Source: Dermacentor variabilis
Lineage: Eukaryota; Arthropoda; Arachnida; Ixodida; Ixodidae
Direction of reading: 5' to 3'
Length of the DNA stretch: 64,000 nucleotides
Assembly (NCBI RefSeq): GCF_050947875.1
Contig: NC_134573.1
Location: forward strand, 53,184,115 to 53,248,114
The position numbers and the translations under genes were made by a program. The notes beneath the pieces were generated by a model. That model was not told the DNA's origin. It saw only the letters and a list, made by a program, of their open reading frames with translations, and ran no database searches. Shown one piece after another: positions 35,992 through 64,000 of the stretch (the first letter of the stretch is position 1; the number at the start of each line of letters is the position of its first letter).

Positions 35992-38900
35992 ATGGACACA
36001 CAGATAATGCATTGGAATGTGAGAGGTTTATTACATAATCTTGATGATATTAAGGAACTCCTGCGCAGGTTTAATCCAAGGGTGCTGTGTGTGCAAGAGA
36101 CACACCTCAATCCTTCACATACTAACTTTCTCAAACAATATGCAATTTACCGCAAAGATCGCAGTGACGCTCTCGCCTCGTCAGGCGGTGTTGCTATTAT
36201 AGTTGATAAGAGTATCGCCTGCCAACATTTACATCTGCAAACGTCCCTTGAGGCAGTGGCAGTCAGAGCCGTACTATTTGATTAGTTAGTAACGGTTAGC
36301 TCTCTGTACATCCCTCCATGCCATAAACTTTCCACAATAGAATTCCAGAGCTTTATCGCAGAACTCCCTGAACCTTACATTGTAGTGGGTGATTTAAACG
36401 CACATAACACCCTTTGGGGAGATTCTCGTTGTGATACGAGAGGGCGCTTATTAGAAAAGTTCCTTTTATCCTCCAATGCATGCTTACTAAACAAAAAAGA
36501 ACCCACATTCTACAGCGTGGCTAACAAAACGTTCTCATCCATTGACTTAAGTATAACATCAAGTACACTAGTTCCATACCTGGAGTGGGACGTGATTAAA
36601 AATCCATATGGGAGTGACCATTTCCCAATTATCCTAAGATTAAGAAAAGGCGCTAAGTGTTCCCCACATCTGCCACGTTGGAAGGTCGACTGTGCTGACT
36701 GGAAACGATACAGAGAGCTCACACATTTGACCTGGGATGAGATCTGTACTCTCTCAATCGATGATATAGTATCTTATTTGACGGCATTTATAACTGATGC
36801 TGCATCAATATGTATCCCTCAAACGAATGGATCACCCTCTAAACGGCGTATTCCTTGGTGGAATGAGCAGTGTAAGGAAGCCCGCAAAAATCAAAATAAG
36901 GCTTGGAGTCGCCTTCGCGACTGCCCAACTACCGAGAACTTGATTAGCTTCAAGAAAATAAAATCAGAAGGTAGAAGAACGCGCCGCCTTGCCAAAAGGG
37001 AAAGCTGGCAGAAATACATCTCTAGTATTAATTCTTATACAGACGAGGGAAAAGCCTGGAACAGGGTAAACAAAATAAAAGGCCGCGAAACTCATCCTCT
37101 ACCATTGGTAAATACGCAAGGAGACACACTCATTGACCAAGCCGACTCTCTAGGAGTACATTTTGAAAGGATTTCTAGCTCATCCCACTATTCAGACACA
37201 TTTCTGAGACACCGGAAACAAGCGGAACGACTGCCTCTGAGTCGGAAAGGAAATAGCAACGAACCTTACAACCGCCCATTTAACATGGCGGAATTTAAGG
37301 CTGCGCTGAATGGCTGTAACAAGTCCGCTCCAGGAAGTGACAGAATATTGTATATAATGATCAAACACCTACACCCTGAAACCCACAAAACACTACTGTC
37401 ACTCTTCAACTCTGTGTTCTCTGCCGGGTACATTCCATCCGCCTGGAAGGAACCAATAATTGTTCCAATACTAAAAGACGACAAGGACCCAACTTCAGTC
37501 AACAGCTATAGGCCTATAGCGTTGACAAGTTGCCTATGTAAACTCTTTGAAAAAATGGTTAACCGACGTCTCCTTCATTTTCTTGAAAGTAACAAACTAT
37601 TAGATCCCCTACAGTGTGGTTTCAGGGAAGGTAGATCCACAACTGATCACCTTGTCCGCATCGAGACGAATATTCGCGATGCTTTTGTACATAAGCAGTT
37701 CTTTTTGTCAGTATTTATTGATATGGAGAAGGCTTACGACACGACGTGGCGGTTCGGGATTCTCCGTGATCTGGCCGAAATGGGAGTCCGAGGTAATTTG
37801 CTGAATGTCATCCAAAGTTACCTGTCTAACCGCACGTTCCGCGTCAGAGTTGGTAATGTGCTATCTCGTCTATTTACACAGAAAACAGGTGTACCACAAG
37901 GTGGCGGGCTTAGCTGCACTCTATTCGTTATAAAAATGAACTCACTTTATACTATCATACCACGTACAATGTTTTATTCTGTGTATGTAGATGACGTACA
38001 AATAGGTTTTAAATCATGTAGTCTTTCCATCTGTGAGCGACATGTGCAGCTTGGGCTAAACAAATTGTCAATGTGGGCTGACGAGAATGGGTTTAAATTA
38101 AACCCGCAAAAAAGCACGTGTGTTCTCTTCTCGAACAAAAGAGGTATATTACCTGAACCCGCTATTTATCTTAATCGACAACAGCTCCCAGTGAGCCATG
38201 AACATAAATTTTTGGGCCTCATATTAGACACTAAATTAACATTTATCCCCCACTTGAAATATCTGAAGGCGAAGTGCATGAAGACAATGAATCTTCTGAA
38301 GCTCTTGTCCCGTACATCCTGGGGAAGTGACAGAAGATGCCTTTTGAGCCTGTATAAAAGTCTGATAAGGTCACGCCTTGACTATGGTGCTATAGTGTAT
38401 AGTTCTGCTACGCCTAGTGCCTTGAAGATGTTAGATTCTATTCACCACTTGGGTATCCGTCTTGCTACAGGTGCCTTCAGGACTAGCCCTGTAGAGAGCC
38501 TGTACGTTGAATCGAACGAATGGTCTCTTCATCTACAAAGAGCATATTTATCTTTCTCTTACGCCTTGAAAGTTAAATCAGATTTTCAGCATACATGTCA
38601 TTCTGCAATTAGCGACTTGTCCACTGCCAGGCTATTCCGTAACCGCCCAGCCATCAGGCCTCCTCTGTCCCTCCGAGTGGAAGCACTGTCAGAAGAAACA
38701 GGCGTCCCTTTTGTAGAAAATATCCCGATGGCTCCTATTCGGTTCCCACCGCCTTGGGAGTGGCAAACTATCCAATGTGACACATCTTTCCTAGAAATAT
38801 CGAAACGAGCGCCTGAGGCTCACATAAAATCACATTTTCTTGAACTAAAAGAGAAGTATTGCTGTGCTGAATTCTACACGGATGCTTCGAAGTCTGCTGA

Positions 38901-39714
38901 TGGTGTTGCTTACGCAGCTCTTGGACCATCATTTTCAATATCTGGGACACTAAACCCACACACAAGCATCTTTACAGCGGAAGCATACGCTATACTCTCG
39001 GCTATTAAACACATCAGGCTCACAAACATCGCTAAGGCTGTTCTCTTCACAGACTCGTTAAGTGTCGCGAGAGCACTAATTAGTTTACGAAAACATAAGA
39101 ATTCCGTTTTGAATGAGCTGTATAACCTATTGTGCGCCCTATATATGTGCAATCAAGTGATTGTCATATGCTGGGTACCCGGTCACAAAGATATAAAAGG
39201 GAACGAAGCAGCTGACGAAGGCGCTACATCCGTAACTTTTAGCGACAGAGATGGAAATATTCCCATCCCTGCTACAGGCCTAAAGCCTTTTCTACGCCGT
39301 AAATTAAGGAATCATTGGCAAGGCAAGTGGGATACACAAGTAATGAATAAGCTTCACATAATAAAACCAAAACTGGGGAACTGGATCAGTGGGAAAACAG
39401 CACGTTACAAGGAAGTAATTCTTTGCCGACTAAGGATAGGCCACACATACGGTACTCACTCTTATCTCTTGACTGGAGGCGATCCCCCGACTTGTGGTAA
39501 GTGCGGCAATAGTCTCACAGTACTCCATGTTCTTATTCAATGCCCTGCAATAGAAACAGAGAGGAAAAAGTATTTTCCTTCTGCATATCGTGAAAATACA
39601 CCCCTTCACCCTGCATTTTTTCTTAGTGATGAACCGCTTTTTAACATGAAGTTAGTCTTACAGTTTTTATTGGAAACAGATACTCTCAAAATCATTTGGA
39701 CAGGAAATTTTTAG
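35992..39714 (+). pseudogene. I-type LINE ORF2: endonuclease, RT, RNase H; one in-frame stop
   Basis: A 1,240-codon frame starts at ATG 35992, 36 bases after ORF1. One TAG at 36283-36285 breaks it inside the endonuclease; the frame then runs open to 39714. Endonuclease: HWNVRGL, VQETHL (catalytic E), VVGDLNAHNTLWGD, GSDHFPII. RT: NSYRPIALTSCLCKLFEKM, FIDMEKAYDTTW (first D), TGVPQGGGLSCTLF, YVDDVQIGF (YVDD, 37985). RNase H: EFYTDASKSADG, FTAEAYAILSAI, LFTDSLSVARAL, WVPGHKDIKGNEAADEGA. The C-terminal zinc motif is CGKCGNSLTVLHVLIQC. All visible catalytic residues are intact. Confidence 0.9.
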
Positions 39715-40036
39715 TACAGGACTAACAGCCCTTCTAATAAAAGGGCTCTCTTGAGGTTCTACTATCACTGTTATGTGTTGCCTTGTTCCATCATGTTCTT
39801 TAAAGAAACCCAATTGCCATCGTCCATGCCCTAATCAGTGTCATCATTTTAGTACCTATTTATTTTACGCCATTTACAGCGACAGTTTTTAGGCCTTTTT
39901 ACAGCCATGTCACATTTACCATGATAAATCCACTATCCACTGCATTCACAATACATTGTTAAATTTAACTTTTGGCATGGCGCTCTTTGGTCATGCTTGG
40001 CCCTTGCGCCATTAAACACCACATATCATCATCATC
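39715..40036 (+). other. 3' untranslated region of the I-type LINE
   Basis: This non-coding tail ends in an ATC repeat that abuts the target duplication. The region is the likely recognition site for the element's own reverse transcriptase. Confidence 0.7.
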
Positions 40037-40169
40037 AGGCCGACGCGTTGCGTGCACGGCAGGCGTCCTTGCGTATGCTCAAAGCCAGCGGCGCGTACCA
40101 TGCATCGCATTACGGCCAACAGCGCCACCTACGCCCGGCTTGAAATGGAGGAGCGGCTTCCATCCGCCG

Positions 40170-40200
40170 TTGGCGTCACTTCTCCCTTCTAGCCACCATA
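40170..40200 (-). repeat. right terminal inverted repeat
   Basis: This is the right copy of the 31-bp terminal repeat, followed directly by the second GATCGGG. Confidence 0.8.
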
Positions 40201-41566
40201 GATCGGGTCCGGAAAAAACAAAGTCGAATCCATGATCAGAAAGGCTTTCAAGAGGGCGGTCGGCGTTCCACCAAACGCGAGCACCGACAAGTTTCTAGAG
40301 CTCGGAGTTCACAACTCCCTTAACGAGTTAATCGAGGCGCACGACGTTGCGCAATACGAATGATTATCGAGGTCAAAGGCAGGTGGATGCATCCTCGAGT
40401 CGCTCAGCATCGCGTACCACACTCAGCACGGAGAAAAGACGGCGGTTGCCGCCTCTGTTCGCGACCGCCTGATCATCCCGCCGCTTCCGAAGAACTTGCA
40501 CCCGACGCACCGCGCCAGGAGACGCAACAAACGAGCAAGCGACTTTCAGAAGAAGTTTGGTAACAGCAAGAAGGCGGTGTAGTAGACGCGGCACGATATG
40601 GAGGAGGGAGAAGCGCACACGCGATAGCGGTTGTAGACCGCTCGGGTAAGTGCCTCGCGACCACCACGGTAACCACGGGACACACGGAGGCGGCCGAAGA
40701 AGCCGCGATAGTCTTAGCACTCGTCACGGTGCCGAACGCTGCGATCGTGATCAGCGACTCGCAGGCGGCAATCCGCGGCTTTCCGCGCGGTCGTGTCTCG
40801 CGGGAAGCGGCTCGCATACTCCAAATTTCTGACGACGGAAACTCGTCATCGCCCTCGCAACCCCAAAATTCTACGGTCTTCCTCCTTTGGACACCGGCAC
40901 ACACCGATGTTCCGCTTGCGGGCAATGAGGCGGTCCACGCCACGGCTCGAGGTCTCACACGCCGAGCCGCCGCTGAGTATGTGGCCGCCTCCACCCCCGA
41001 CAGCGGGGCATCGGATCTGCCGGATCAGGACACTACAACAGAAACACAGCAACAAGAAACACACTGGGCGTGGGGCGATCGCCTAACCGCGTTCAGAGAC
41101 CTCACTCAACACTACAGACTCGAAAGACGCACATTCCCGCCACCGCAAGATAAATTGAACAGGAACGAGGCCGTAACTTTACGCTTGCTCCGGACACACA
41201 CCTACCCTAGCCCCGCTATCTTACGCCTCTGCTATCCGCGTTTATATCCAACAGACGCGTGTAAAACATGCGACAGAGAGCAGCGCTGCGACACATGCTC
41301 TGTGAATGTGCCGGCAACAACGGTAATCAAACCAGCTCCGTTCGCGACGCGTCCATAACCGCGGCCGTTGCCAGAGTAGGAGAAGGCTCGAGCTCCCTTC
41401 TTCCCGATGCTAGACCCGGATGCGGGAGCCGCAGGGGACTTTCTCCGTAGGCGTCGCTGCCACTGGGAGGCGGCTATCAAAAGTTCAGAGCTGGCAGACC
41501 AGCACTGGGCCGTCCGGCAAGCCGAAGAAGCCACTCGAGTCCAAGGACTTCGAGCCGTCACCTGAG
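40201..41566 (+). pseudogene. LINE ORF2 right part: RNase H and C-terminus
   Basis: This continues the ORF2 interrupted at 32869. It reads SGKNKVESMIRKAFKRAVG and LELGVHNSLNELIEAHDVAQ, then a TGA at about 40361. The RNase H is partly in a shifted frame: YVDAARYGG-like sequence at about 40580, GHTEAAEEAAI, AIVISDSQAAI (40735) and WTPAHTDVPLAGNEAVH. The C-terminal cysteine motif begins at CKTC (41262) and its His-Cys half (LRHMLCEC) lies in another frame. The element ends shortly after the stop at about 41566. Confidence 0.8.
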
Positions 41567-41629
41567 GCCACCACAGCAAGAACTGCCGGACTATTCTTTC
41601 ATAAGTTTCTTCTTCTTCCATGTTGCATC

Positions 41630-41895
41630 AAATTATTTCCTTTTGGTGTACTGAAACACTTTCTCTTGAAACGTCGGACTAAATCTCGTAATTTGACGAC
41701 GTAATCACTTTAGGTTCTACAAAAAAATGTTAACAATCTTCTATATAACAATTTTTCAGGCCCCTTAAAAAACACTGCCAGAATTGAAATTGGTCTGTAA
41801 TTGCCTAAATCATTCTTGTCTGCACGTTTGCACACCACTATGACTTTCGTGGCTTTCGTACCTGCCTCAGGAAATACCCCTTCAAATCACAAAAC
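41630..41895 (-). pseudogene. LINE reverse transcriptase fragment, minus strand
   Basis: On the minus strand this encodes an RT finger segment (KVIVVCKRADKNDLGNYRPI, about 41855-41790), followed by SILAVFFKGPEKLL with a short C-terminal run. It resembles CR1-like LINEs. Only this piece survives; it lies just upstream of the first ionotropic receptor exon. Confidence 0.6.
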
Positions 41896-42063
41896 GACTA
41901 GCATGCTAGGAGAGATATCGTCGCAGTGGCTGCTCATTGCATTTGGCTTTTCGTTTTGCTTTGCATTTCCCTGTATTGTCATCGGATTAAATAAACTACA
42001 ACAAACTTCTGTTCGTGGGCTCTCTAATGTGCGAAGTTGTGTACGGGAGTGTTTTTGCACATC

Positions 42064-59944
<17,881 letters not shown>

Positions 59945-60789
59945 GTAAATTACATTTCTGTTCACTGCAGCCTCCTCACGAACAAGGGTTCTGTTGAATT
60001 ACAGCGGAACGTAAGAAATTTGAGATATATTTCACGTGAAAAAGTAAGAAATTAAAACTCCCACTTCAGTGGGCCACGCATATTGAAAAGGACTGATTTA
60101 ATTGCTCCTATGGTTCCCATTTATGCACCTTTACAAAAAACAATACCCCTATTATGCTATTTATCACCATATTTAGAGAACTTGCTTAATTTGATCAATC
60201 ATACCGATTACAAGTGTAGCCAGACTGACATCTATAGTTTACGGGACCTTATGTTATCTCGCACTGTAATAAATACGAAGTTGGAGCCGAAATCCTTTCT
60301 TCACCGAAAGTAAACAGCGGCAGAAATTGGTATTGTGTGATTATTATCAATAGGTTATCATGACAAGTTATTTTTTCACTAAGTGCGCTGCTCAATATCA
60401 TTACCGCGCGCTTCGAAATTGTGCCACAAAAATACAGCCTAAGCAGCTGTACATAATAACATAACAGACATAATGTCGGTAAAGAATACCAAATCATTAC
60501 GATATGACGCTTTCCCAGTACCACTGCGAAAGTGCTTTATGTGCATTTGTGGTCCGATATGCCAAATAACTATTTACATATATTTATGCACTGCGCAATT
60601 AAGTTGTATGCAAATGTTTCTAAACTAGTGTCAATTTATAAAACAAGGAAGCGTACTGAATCTACAAAATTATCTTCCTATTTCGTTATGTTCTCCGTTA
60701 GCAAAAGTTCCAGAGAAAGCGTTCTACTGTCACTTCGACGAATTTAATTAAACATAAATTATACAGCACAGAGCAATACAGTTACATGA
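59945..60789 (+). other. sequence after IR exon D, unassigned
   Basis: It begins with the donor GTAAAT. No downstream IR exon and no other gene could be recognised in this AT-rich stretch. Confidence 0.45.
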
Positions 60790-61265
60790 AGAGAATTTCA
60801 ACTGAGCTCGCTTTGGTTAACCTTACGGAAAAGAAAATATCACATGGGGAAGAAGCTTCTGGCAATGGGCCTTTCCGTAAATTCGAATGAACTGTTCGAT
60901 TTGCTAAATCATGACGTCCTGTAATGAAAACTTCCGTGTTATGCTATTTGGGGAACTCTACTGTTGTTAACAAAATTTTAACTAATTGACCGGAATATGT
61001 GTTCGTCTTGTGGAAGTAAATCGACGCGACCACTAACAAACGGCGGAGTAACACAGGGCTCTATCCTGCGTTGGTTTGGATTTCTAAGATAGATTTGCGA
61101 CCTTCATTTTCTCTAAGCTGAGGAGCGTATTCATTACGTGGACAACAACTATGTAGGAGCAGAAAACAGTGATCTGAGGACGTTATCGAAGTGAATTAAA
61201 GCTAATCAGCGTCTAGTCAGCAAAACCAAGACACAATACATACGGTTTGCAACAAAACACGCGCG
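60790..61265 (+). pseudogene. CR1-like LINE reverse transcriptase remnant
   Basis: Heavily decayed. STELALVNLTEKK, NHDVL, TNGGVTQGSIL and YVDNNY-like pieces follow each other in the order of a CR1-like RT (palm A to palm C), with stops and frameshifts between them. It ends before the (TA)n array. Confidence 0.6.
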
Positions 61266-61315
61266 CTTGCTCAATACTAACTGTTGTATAGCAATATTTT
61301 AGTATATAACAAATG

Positions 61316-61708
<393 letters not shown>

Positions 61709-61771
61709 TTGTCCCCCTTCCAAGAGTGCATCGTCCCGATGCGCATACAGAAGGCGGTATTTTGTAGACTG

Positions 61772-64000
61772 TCAGGAATTCTCAATGTTTGTAGGCGGAA
61801 GTAGTGATTGCCTGTCGTAGTACGGTTTCATTCGGACGACATGAACGATTTCTGTTCGATGCCGCCGTCGTGATGAGGTTACTTGACCTTCTGGAGCAAC
61901 TTCGTTGTTCAATAGACTGATTCGGCGAATTATCCTATACGGGCCAAAATAACGACGAAGAAGCTTCTCTGATAGGCCGCGCATCCGTACGGGAGTCCAC
62001 ACCCATACTTTGTCTCCAGGTGCATACTGGACGTCTCTTCGTCGCAAGTTGTATCGGTCCGCGTCGGTTTGTTGCTGCTGCTGAATGCGGTGTCGCGCCA
62101 GCTGCCGTGCTTCTTCAGCTCTTTGTGTGAAGTCGCTGACGTCATTGTCATTTTCGAAGGTCTCATCTACTGGTAGCATTGCATCTAGGGTTGTGGTGAC
62201 GGTCCGGCCAAACACGAGTTGGAAAGGTGTCATTTGAGTCGTCTCTTGCACAGCGGTATTGTACGCAAACGTGACGTACGGTAGTATCCTGTCCCATGTC
62301 CGGTGCTCCATGTCCACGTATATTGACAACATATCAGTCAGCGTTCTGTTCAGTCGTTCAGTCAGTCCATTTGTCTGCGGATGATATGGGGTGGTTTTTC
62401 GGTGACTGGTGTGCGTCAATTTCATGATGGACTGTGTCAAATGGGCAGTAAAAATGGTTCCTCGGTCCGTGATGAGAACTTTAGGAGCGCCATGCCGTAG
62501 TACTATGTTAGTGACGAAAAATTCTGCTACTTCACTGGCCGTTCCTTTGGCAAGAGACCCTGTCTCGGCATATCGAGTTAGGTAGTCAGTTGCAACTACG
62601 ATCCAACGATTTCCCGATGACGATGTGGGAAAGGGGCCAAGTAAGTCCATTCCCACTTGTGCGAATGGAGTTTCCGGTGGCTGTATCGGTTGTAGGAGGC
62701 CTGCTGTCCTGAATGGTGGTATTTTACGTCTTTGGCAGTCCCGGCAGGTTCTCACGTAGTTTTGCACAGAGTTCAATAACTTTGGCCAGTAATACTTCAT
62801 GCGGATGCGTGCGAATGTTCTGCTCACTCCTAAATGCCCTGCTGATGGGTCGTCGTGGCATGCTTCCAATATCTCGAGTCGTAACTTTGAAGGTACGACG
62901 AGCAGAAAAGTCTCTGCACTATGTTCAAAATTTCTTTTGTATAGGACATTGTTTCTCAGGACGAACGACGACAAGCTGCGGACAAAAGCTCGTGGTATGT
63001 CAACAGGGGGTCCTTCTAGATAATCAATGAGCAGGCGTAAATCCCCGTCGGATCGCTGATGCTGAGCCATTTGCGATGTTGTCACAGCTCCTAGGAACGG
63101 GCAATCCTGTTCATTTTCCCTAAGCGTAGATTCCGTGTATTCAATCGGTGCACGTGACAAGCAATCAGCATCACAGTGCTTGCGACCGGACTTGTATACG
63201 ACAGTTATATCGTATTCCTGCAGCCGTAGACTCCATCTTGCTAGCCGTCCAGATGGGTCTTTGAGATTCGCCAGCCAGCACAATGAATGGTGGTCGCTGA
63301 TAGCTCGGAAGGGTCGGCCATATAAGTATGGTCTAAACTTGCTGATGGCCCATATCACCGCGAGGCATTCTTTTGCTGTCGCTGAGTAGTTCACTTCAGC
63401 CTTCGAAAGTGTTCGACTAGCATACGCAATGACTCGTTCCTCTCCCTTTTGGCACTGAATGAGGACGGCACCGAGTCCTAAATTGCTTGCGTCTGTGTGA
63501 ATATCAGTTTCGGCTTCCTCGTCGAAATGAGCAAGAACTGGGTGGTTCTGAAGACGCTTTCGGAGCTCATTGAAAGCATTCTCTTGCTCATTCAACCAGA
63601 CGAAAGGCGCGTCTTCCTTTGTTAGCCGCGTTAGTGGTTCGGCGATCCTTGAAAAATTTTTGAGGAAGCGTCTGTAGTAGGCGCAAAGTCCTAAGAATCG
63701 CCTAACAGCCTTTTTATCAGTTGGTTTGGGAAATTTCTCCACGGCCGCAGTCTTCTCAGGGTCCGGGCGAATGCCTTCTGAACTGACGACATGGCCGAGG
63801 AAAAGAAGCTCGCGAAAGCCGAAATGACATTTCTGCGGTTTTATCGTCAGACCTGCTGATCTAATAGCTTTCATCACAGCCCGCAGTCGTTCTACATGCT
63901 GCTCGAAGGTGATAGAAAAAACCACGACATCATCAAGATAAACGAGACAGGTTTGCCATTTCAGACCGGTGAGCACAGTGTCCATCATCCGCTGAAACGT
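61772..64000 (-). CDS. Gypsy pol: RT end, RNase H, integrase (open, partial)
   Basis: An uninterrupted frame of about 740 codons runs off the right edge. RT: TCLVYLDDVVVFS (catalytic YLDD, about 63945) and FLGHVVSSEGIRPDPEK. RNase H: DIHTDASNLGLGAVLIQ, KECLAVIWAI and AISDHHSLCWL. The integrase has an HHCC zinc finger (CHDDPSAGHLGVSRT through CRDCQRRK) and a DDE core (GMDLLGPFPTS, VLITDRGTIFTA, NGLTERLNRTL). A GPY/F-type segment (LLRRYFGPYRIIRRI) follows near the C-terminus. Every catalytic residue in view is present, unlike the other three Gypsy copies. No envelope-like gene is seen between pol and the LTR. Confidence 0.9.
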   Translation of the reverse strand, partial: TFQRMMDTVLTGLKWQTCLVYLDDVVVFSITFEQHVERLRAVMKAIRSAGLTIKPQKCHFGFRELLFLGHVVSSEGIRPDPEKTAAVEKFPKPTDKKAVRRFLGLCAYYRRFLKNFSRIAEPLTRLTKEDAPFVWLNEQENAFNELRKRLQNHPVLAHFDEEAETDIHTDASNLGLGAVLIQCQKGEERVIAYASRTLSKAEVNYSATAKECLAVIWAISKFRPYLYGRPFRAISDHHSLCWLANLKDPSGRLARWSLRLQEYDITVVYKSGRKHCDADCLSRAPIEYTESTLRENEQDCPFLGAVTTSQMAQHQRSDGDLRLLIDYLEGPPVDIPRAFVRSLSSFVLRNNVLYKRNFEHSAETFLLVVPSKLRLEILEACHDDPSAGHLGVSRTFARIRMKYYWPKLLNSVQNYVRTCRDCQRRKIPPFRTAGLLQPIQPPETPFAQVGMDLLGPFPTSSSGNRWIVVATDYLTRYAETGSLAKGTASEVAEFFVTNIVLRHGAPKVLITDRGTIFTAHLTQSIMKLTHTSHRKTTPYHPQTNGLTERLNRTLTDMLSIYVDMEHRTWDRILPYVTFAYNTAVQETTQMTPFQLVFGRTVTTTLDAMLPVDETFENDNDVSDFTQRAEEARQLARHRIQQQQQTDADRYNLRRRDVQYAPGDKVWVWTPVRMRGLSEKLLRRYFGPYRIIRRISLLNNEVAPEGQVTSSRRRHRTEIVHVVRMKPYYDRQSLLPPTNIENS

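Larger units (their letters stand above)
34221..40036 (+). mobile_element. full-length I-type LINE with 13-bp target duplication
   Basis: A complete two-ORF LINE of 5.8 kb. It is flanked by AGGCCGACGCGTT at 34208-34220 and 40037-40049, a perfect 13-bp target-site duplication. It has a 5' untranslated region of about 526 bp, ORF1, ORF2 with endonuclease, RT and RNase H, and a 320-bp 3' untranslated region ending in a short (ATC)n tail (about 40024-40036). Each ORF has only one internal TAG, so this copy is young. It lies inside the TIR transposon at 32870-40200. Confidence 0.9.
32870..40200. mobile_element. non-autonomous TIR DNA transposon, split by an I-type LINE
   Basis: The two ends form an imperfect terminal inverted repeat of about 31 bp. 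The left end starts TATGGTGGCTAGAAGGG (32870) and the right end finishes CCCTTCTAGCCACCATA (40200); the two inner mismatches are at positions 21 and 31. The flanks carry GATCGGG on both sides (32863-32869 and 40201-40207), or GATCGGGT if the shared T is counted. The element sequence itself is 32870-34220 plus 40050-40200, about 1.5 kb, with no transposase seen. An 8-bp duplication would suit hAT or P-type transposons, but the superfamily is not established. Confidence 0.8.
28128..41620 (+). mobile_element. near full-length RNase H-bearing LINE, split by nested insertions
   Basis: This host LINE comprises 28128-32869 and 40201-41620. It has ORF1 with zinc knuckles, an APE endonuclease, RT, RNase H and a short 3' untranslated region. 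It was interrupted in the RT-RNase H linker at 32869/40201 by a TIR transposon. The coding frame on the left (ITYVAPYLMWIG) continues directly on the right (SGKNKVESMIRKAFKRAVG) when the insert and one GATCGGG copy are removed. The outer 5' and 3' ends are approximate because no target-site duplication was identified. Confidence 0.85.

Noticed and set aside
36385..39714. A separate gene starting at 36385
   Set aside because: That start is a GTG inside the LINE endonuclease. The frame continues upstream to ATG 35992 with one TAG between.
60083..60747. A downstream receptor exon encoding lobe 2 and M4
   Set aside because: The frames there show no lobe 2 or M4 pattern and no acceptor in the required phase.

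Overview
The window looks like nuclear DNA from a hard tick (Ixodidae). This rests on the density of transposable elements, on tRNA-derived and LINE-linked short repeats that resemble known tick repeats, on long (TA)n arrays, and on one host gene that fits the expanded chemosensory ionotropic receptor (IR) families of chelicerates. The organism call is from memory and could not be checked by a search. No bacterial operons, rRNA genes or CRISPR arrays are present.

The one host gene found is on the plus strand at about 42.06-59.94 kb. Four exons (about 42064-42276, 47598-47759, 57343-57496, 59727-59944) read in one frame with matching splice phases. They encode the first half of the ligand-binding domain, the first membrane helix, the pore loop, the SYTANLAAF-type M3 helix and the start of the second ligand-binding half of an ionotropic receptor. 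The introns (5.3, 9.6 and 2.2 kb) are packed with transposon debris. The 3' exons are not in the window, and the 5' boundary is uncertain.

From left to right: 0-1.4 kb is unassigned. At 1.4-5.2 kb a CR1-like LINE is split by a minus-strand LINE carrying an open 950-codon RT-RNase H frame. At 7.6-10.7 kb lies a PIF/Harbinger DNA transposon with a spliced transposase (plus) and a three-exon Myb-like partner gene (minus) facing each other. At 11.6 kb is a GCN trinucleotide array. At 12.2-15.5 kb are LINE 3' ends, a tandem 467-bp tRNA-like repeat and a minus-strand LINE fragment. At 15.9-18.5 kb is a decayed plus-strand Gypsy element. At 20.2-23.4 kb is a 5'-truncated LINE broken only by stop codons. 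23.4-28.1 kb is mostly featureless.

The region 28.1-41.6 kb is a nested set of insertions. A nearly full-length RNase H-bearing LINE (about 28.13-32.87 and 40.20-41.62 kb) was split by a TIR DNA transposon (32870-40200, flanked by GATCGGG). That transposon also holds a tRNA-derived SINE, and it was itself split by a full-length I-type LINE (34221-40036) flanked by a 13-bp duplication. The I-type LINE has both ORFs, each broken by only one in-frame TAG.

From 42 to 64 kb the IR exons alternate with a Gypsy RT fragment interrupted by an RTE-like LINE (44.8-46.6 kb), two Gypsy copies meeting tail-to-tail at 51.48 kb, a 164-bp microsatellite-centred palindrome (55.44-55.60 kb), a SINE, and a CR1-like fragment. 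A Gypsy copy with an open pol frame runs off the right edge of the window.
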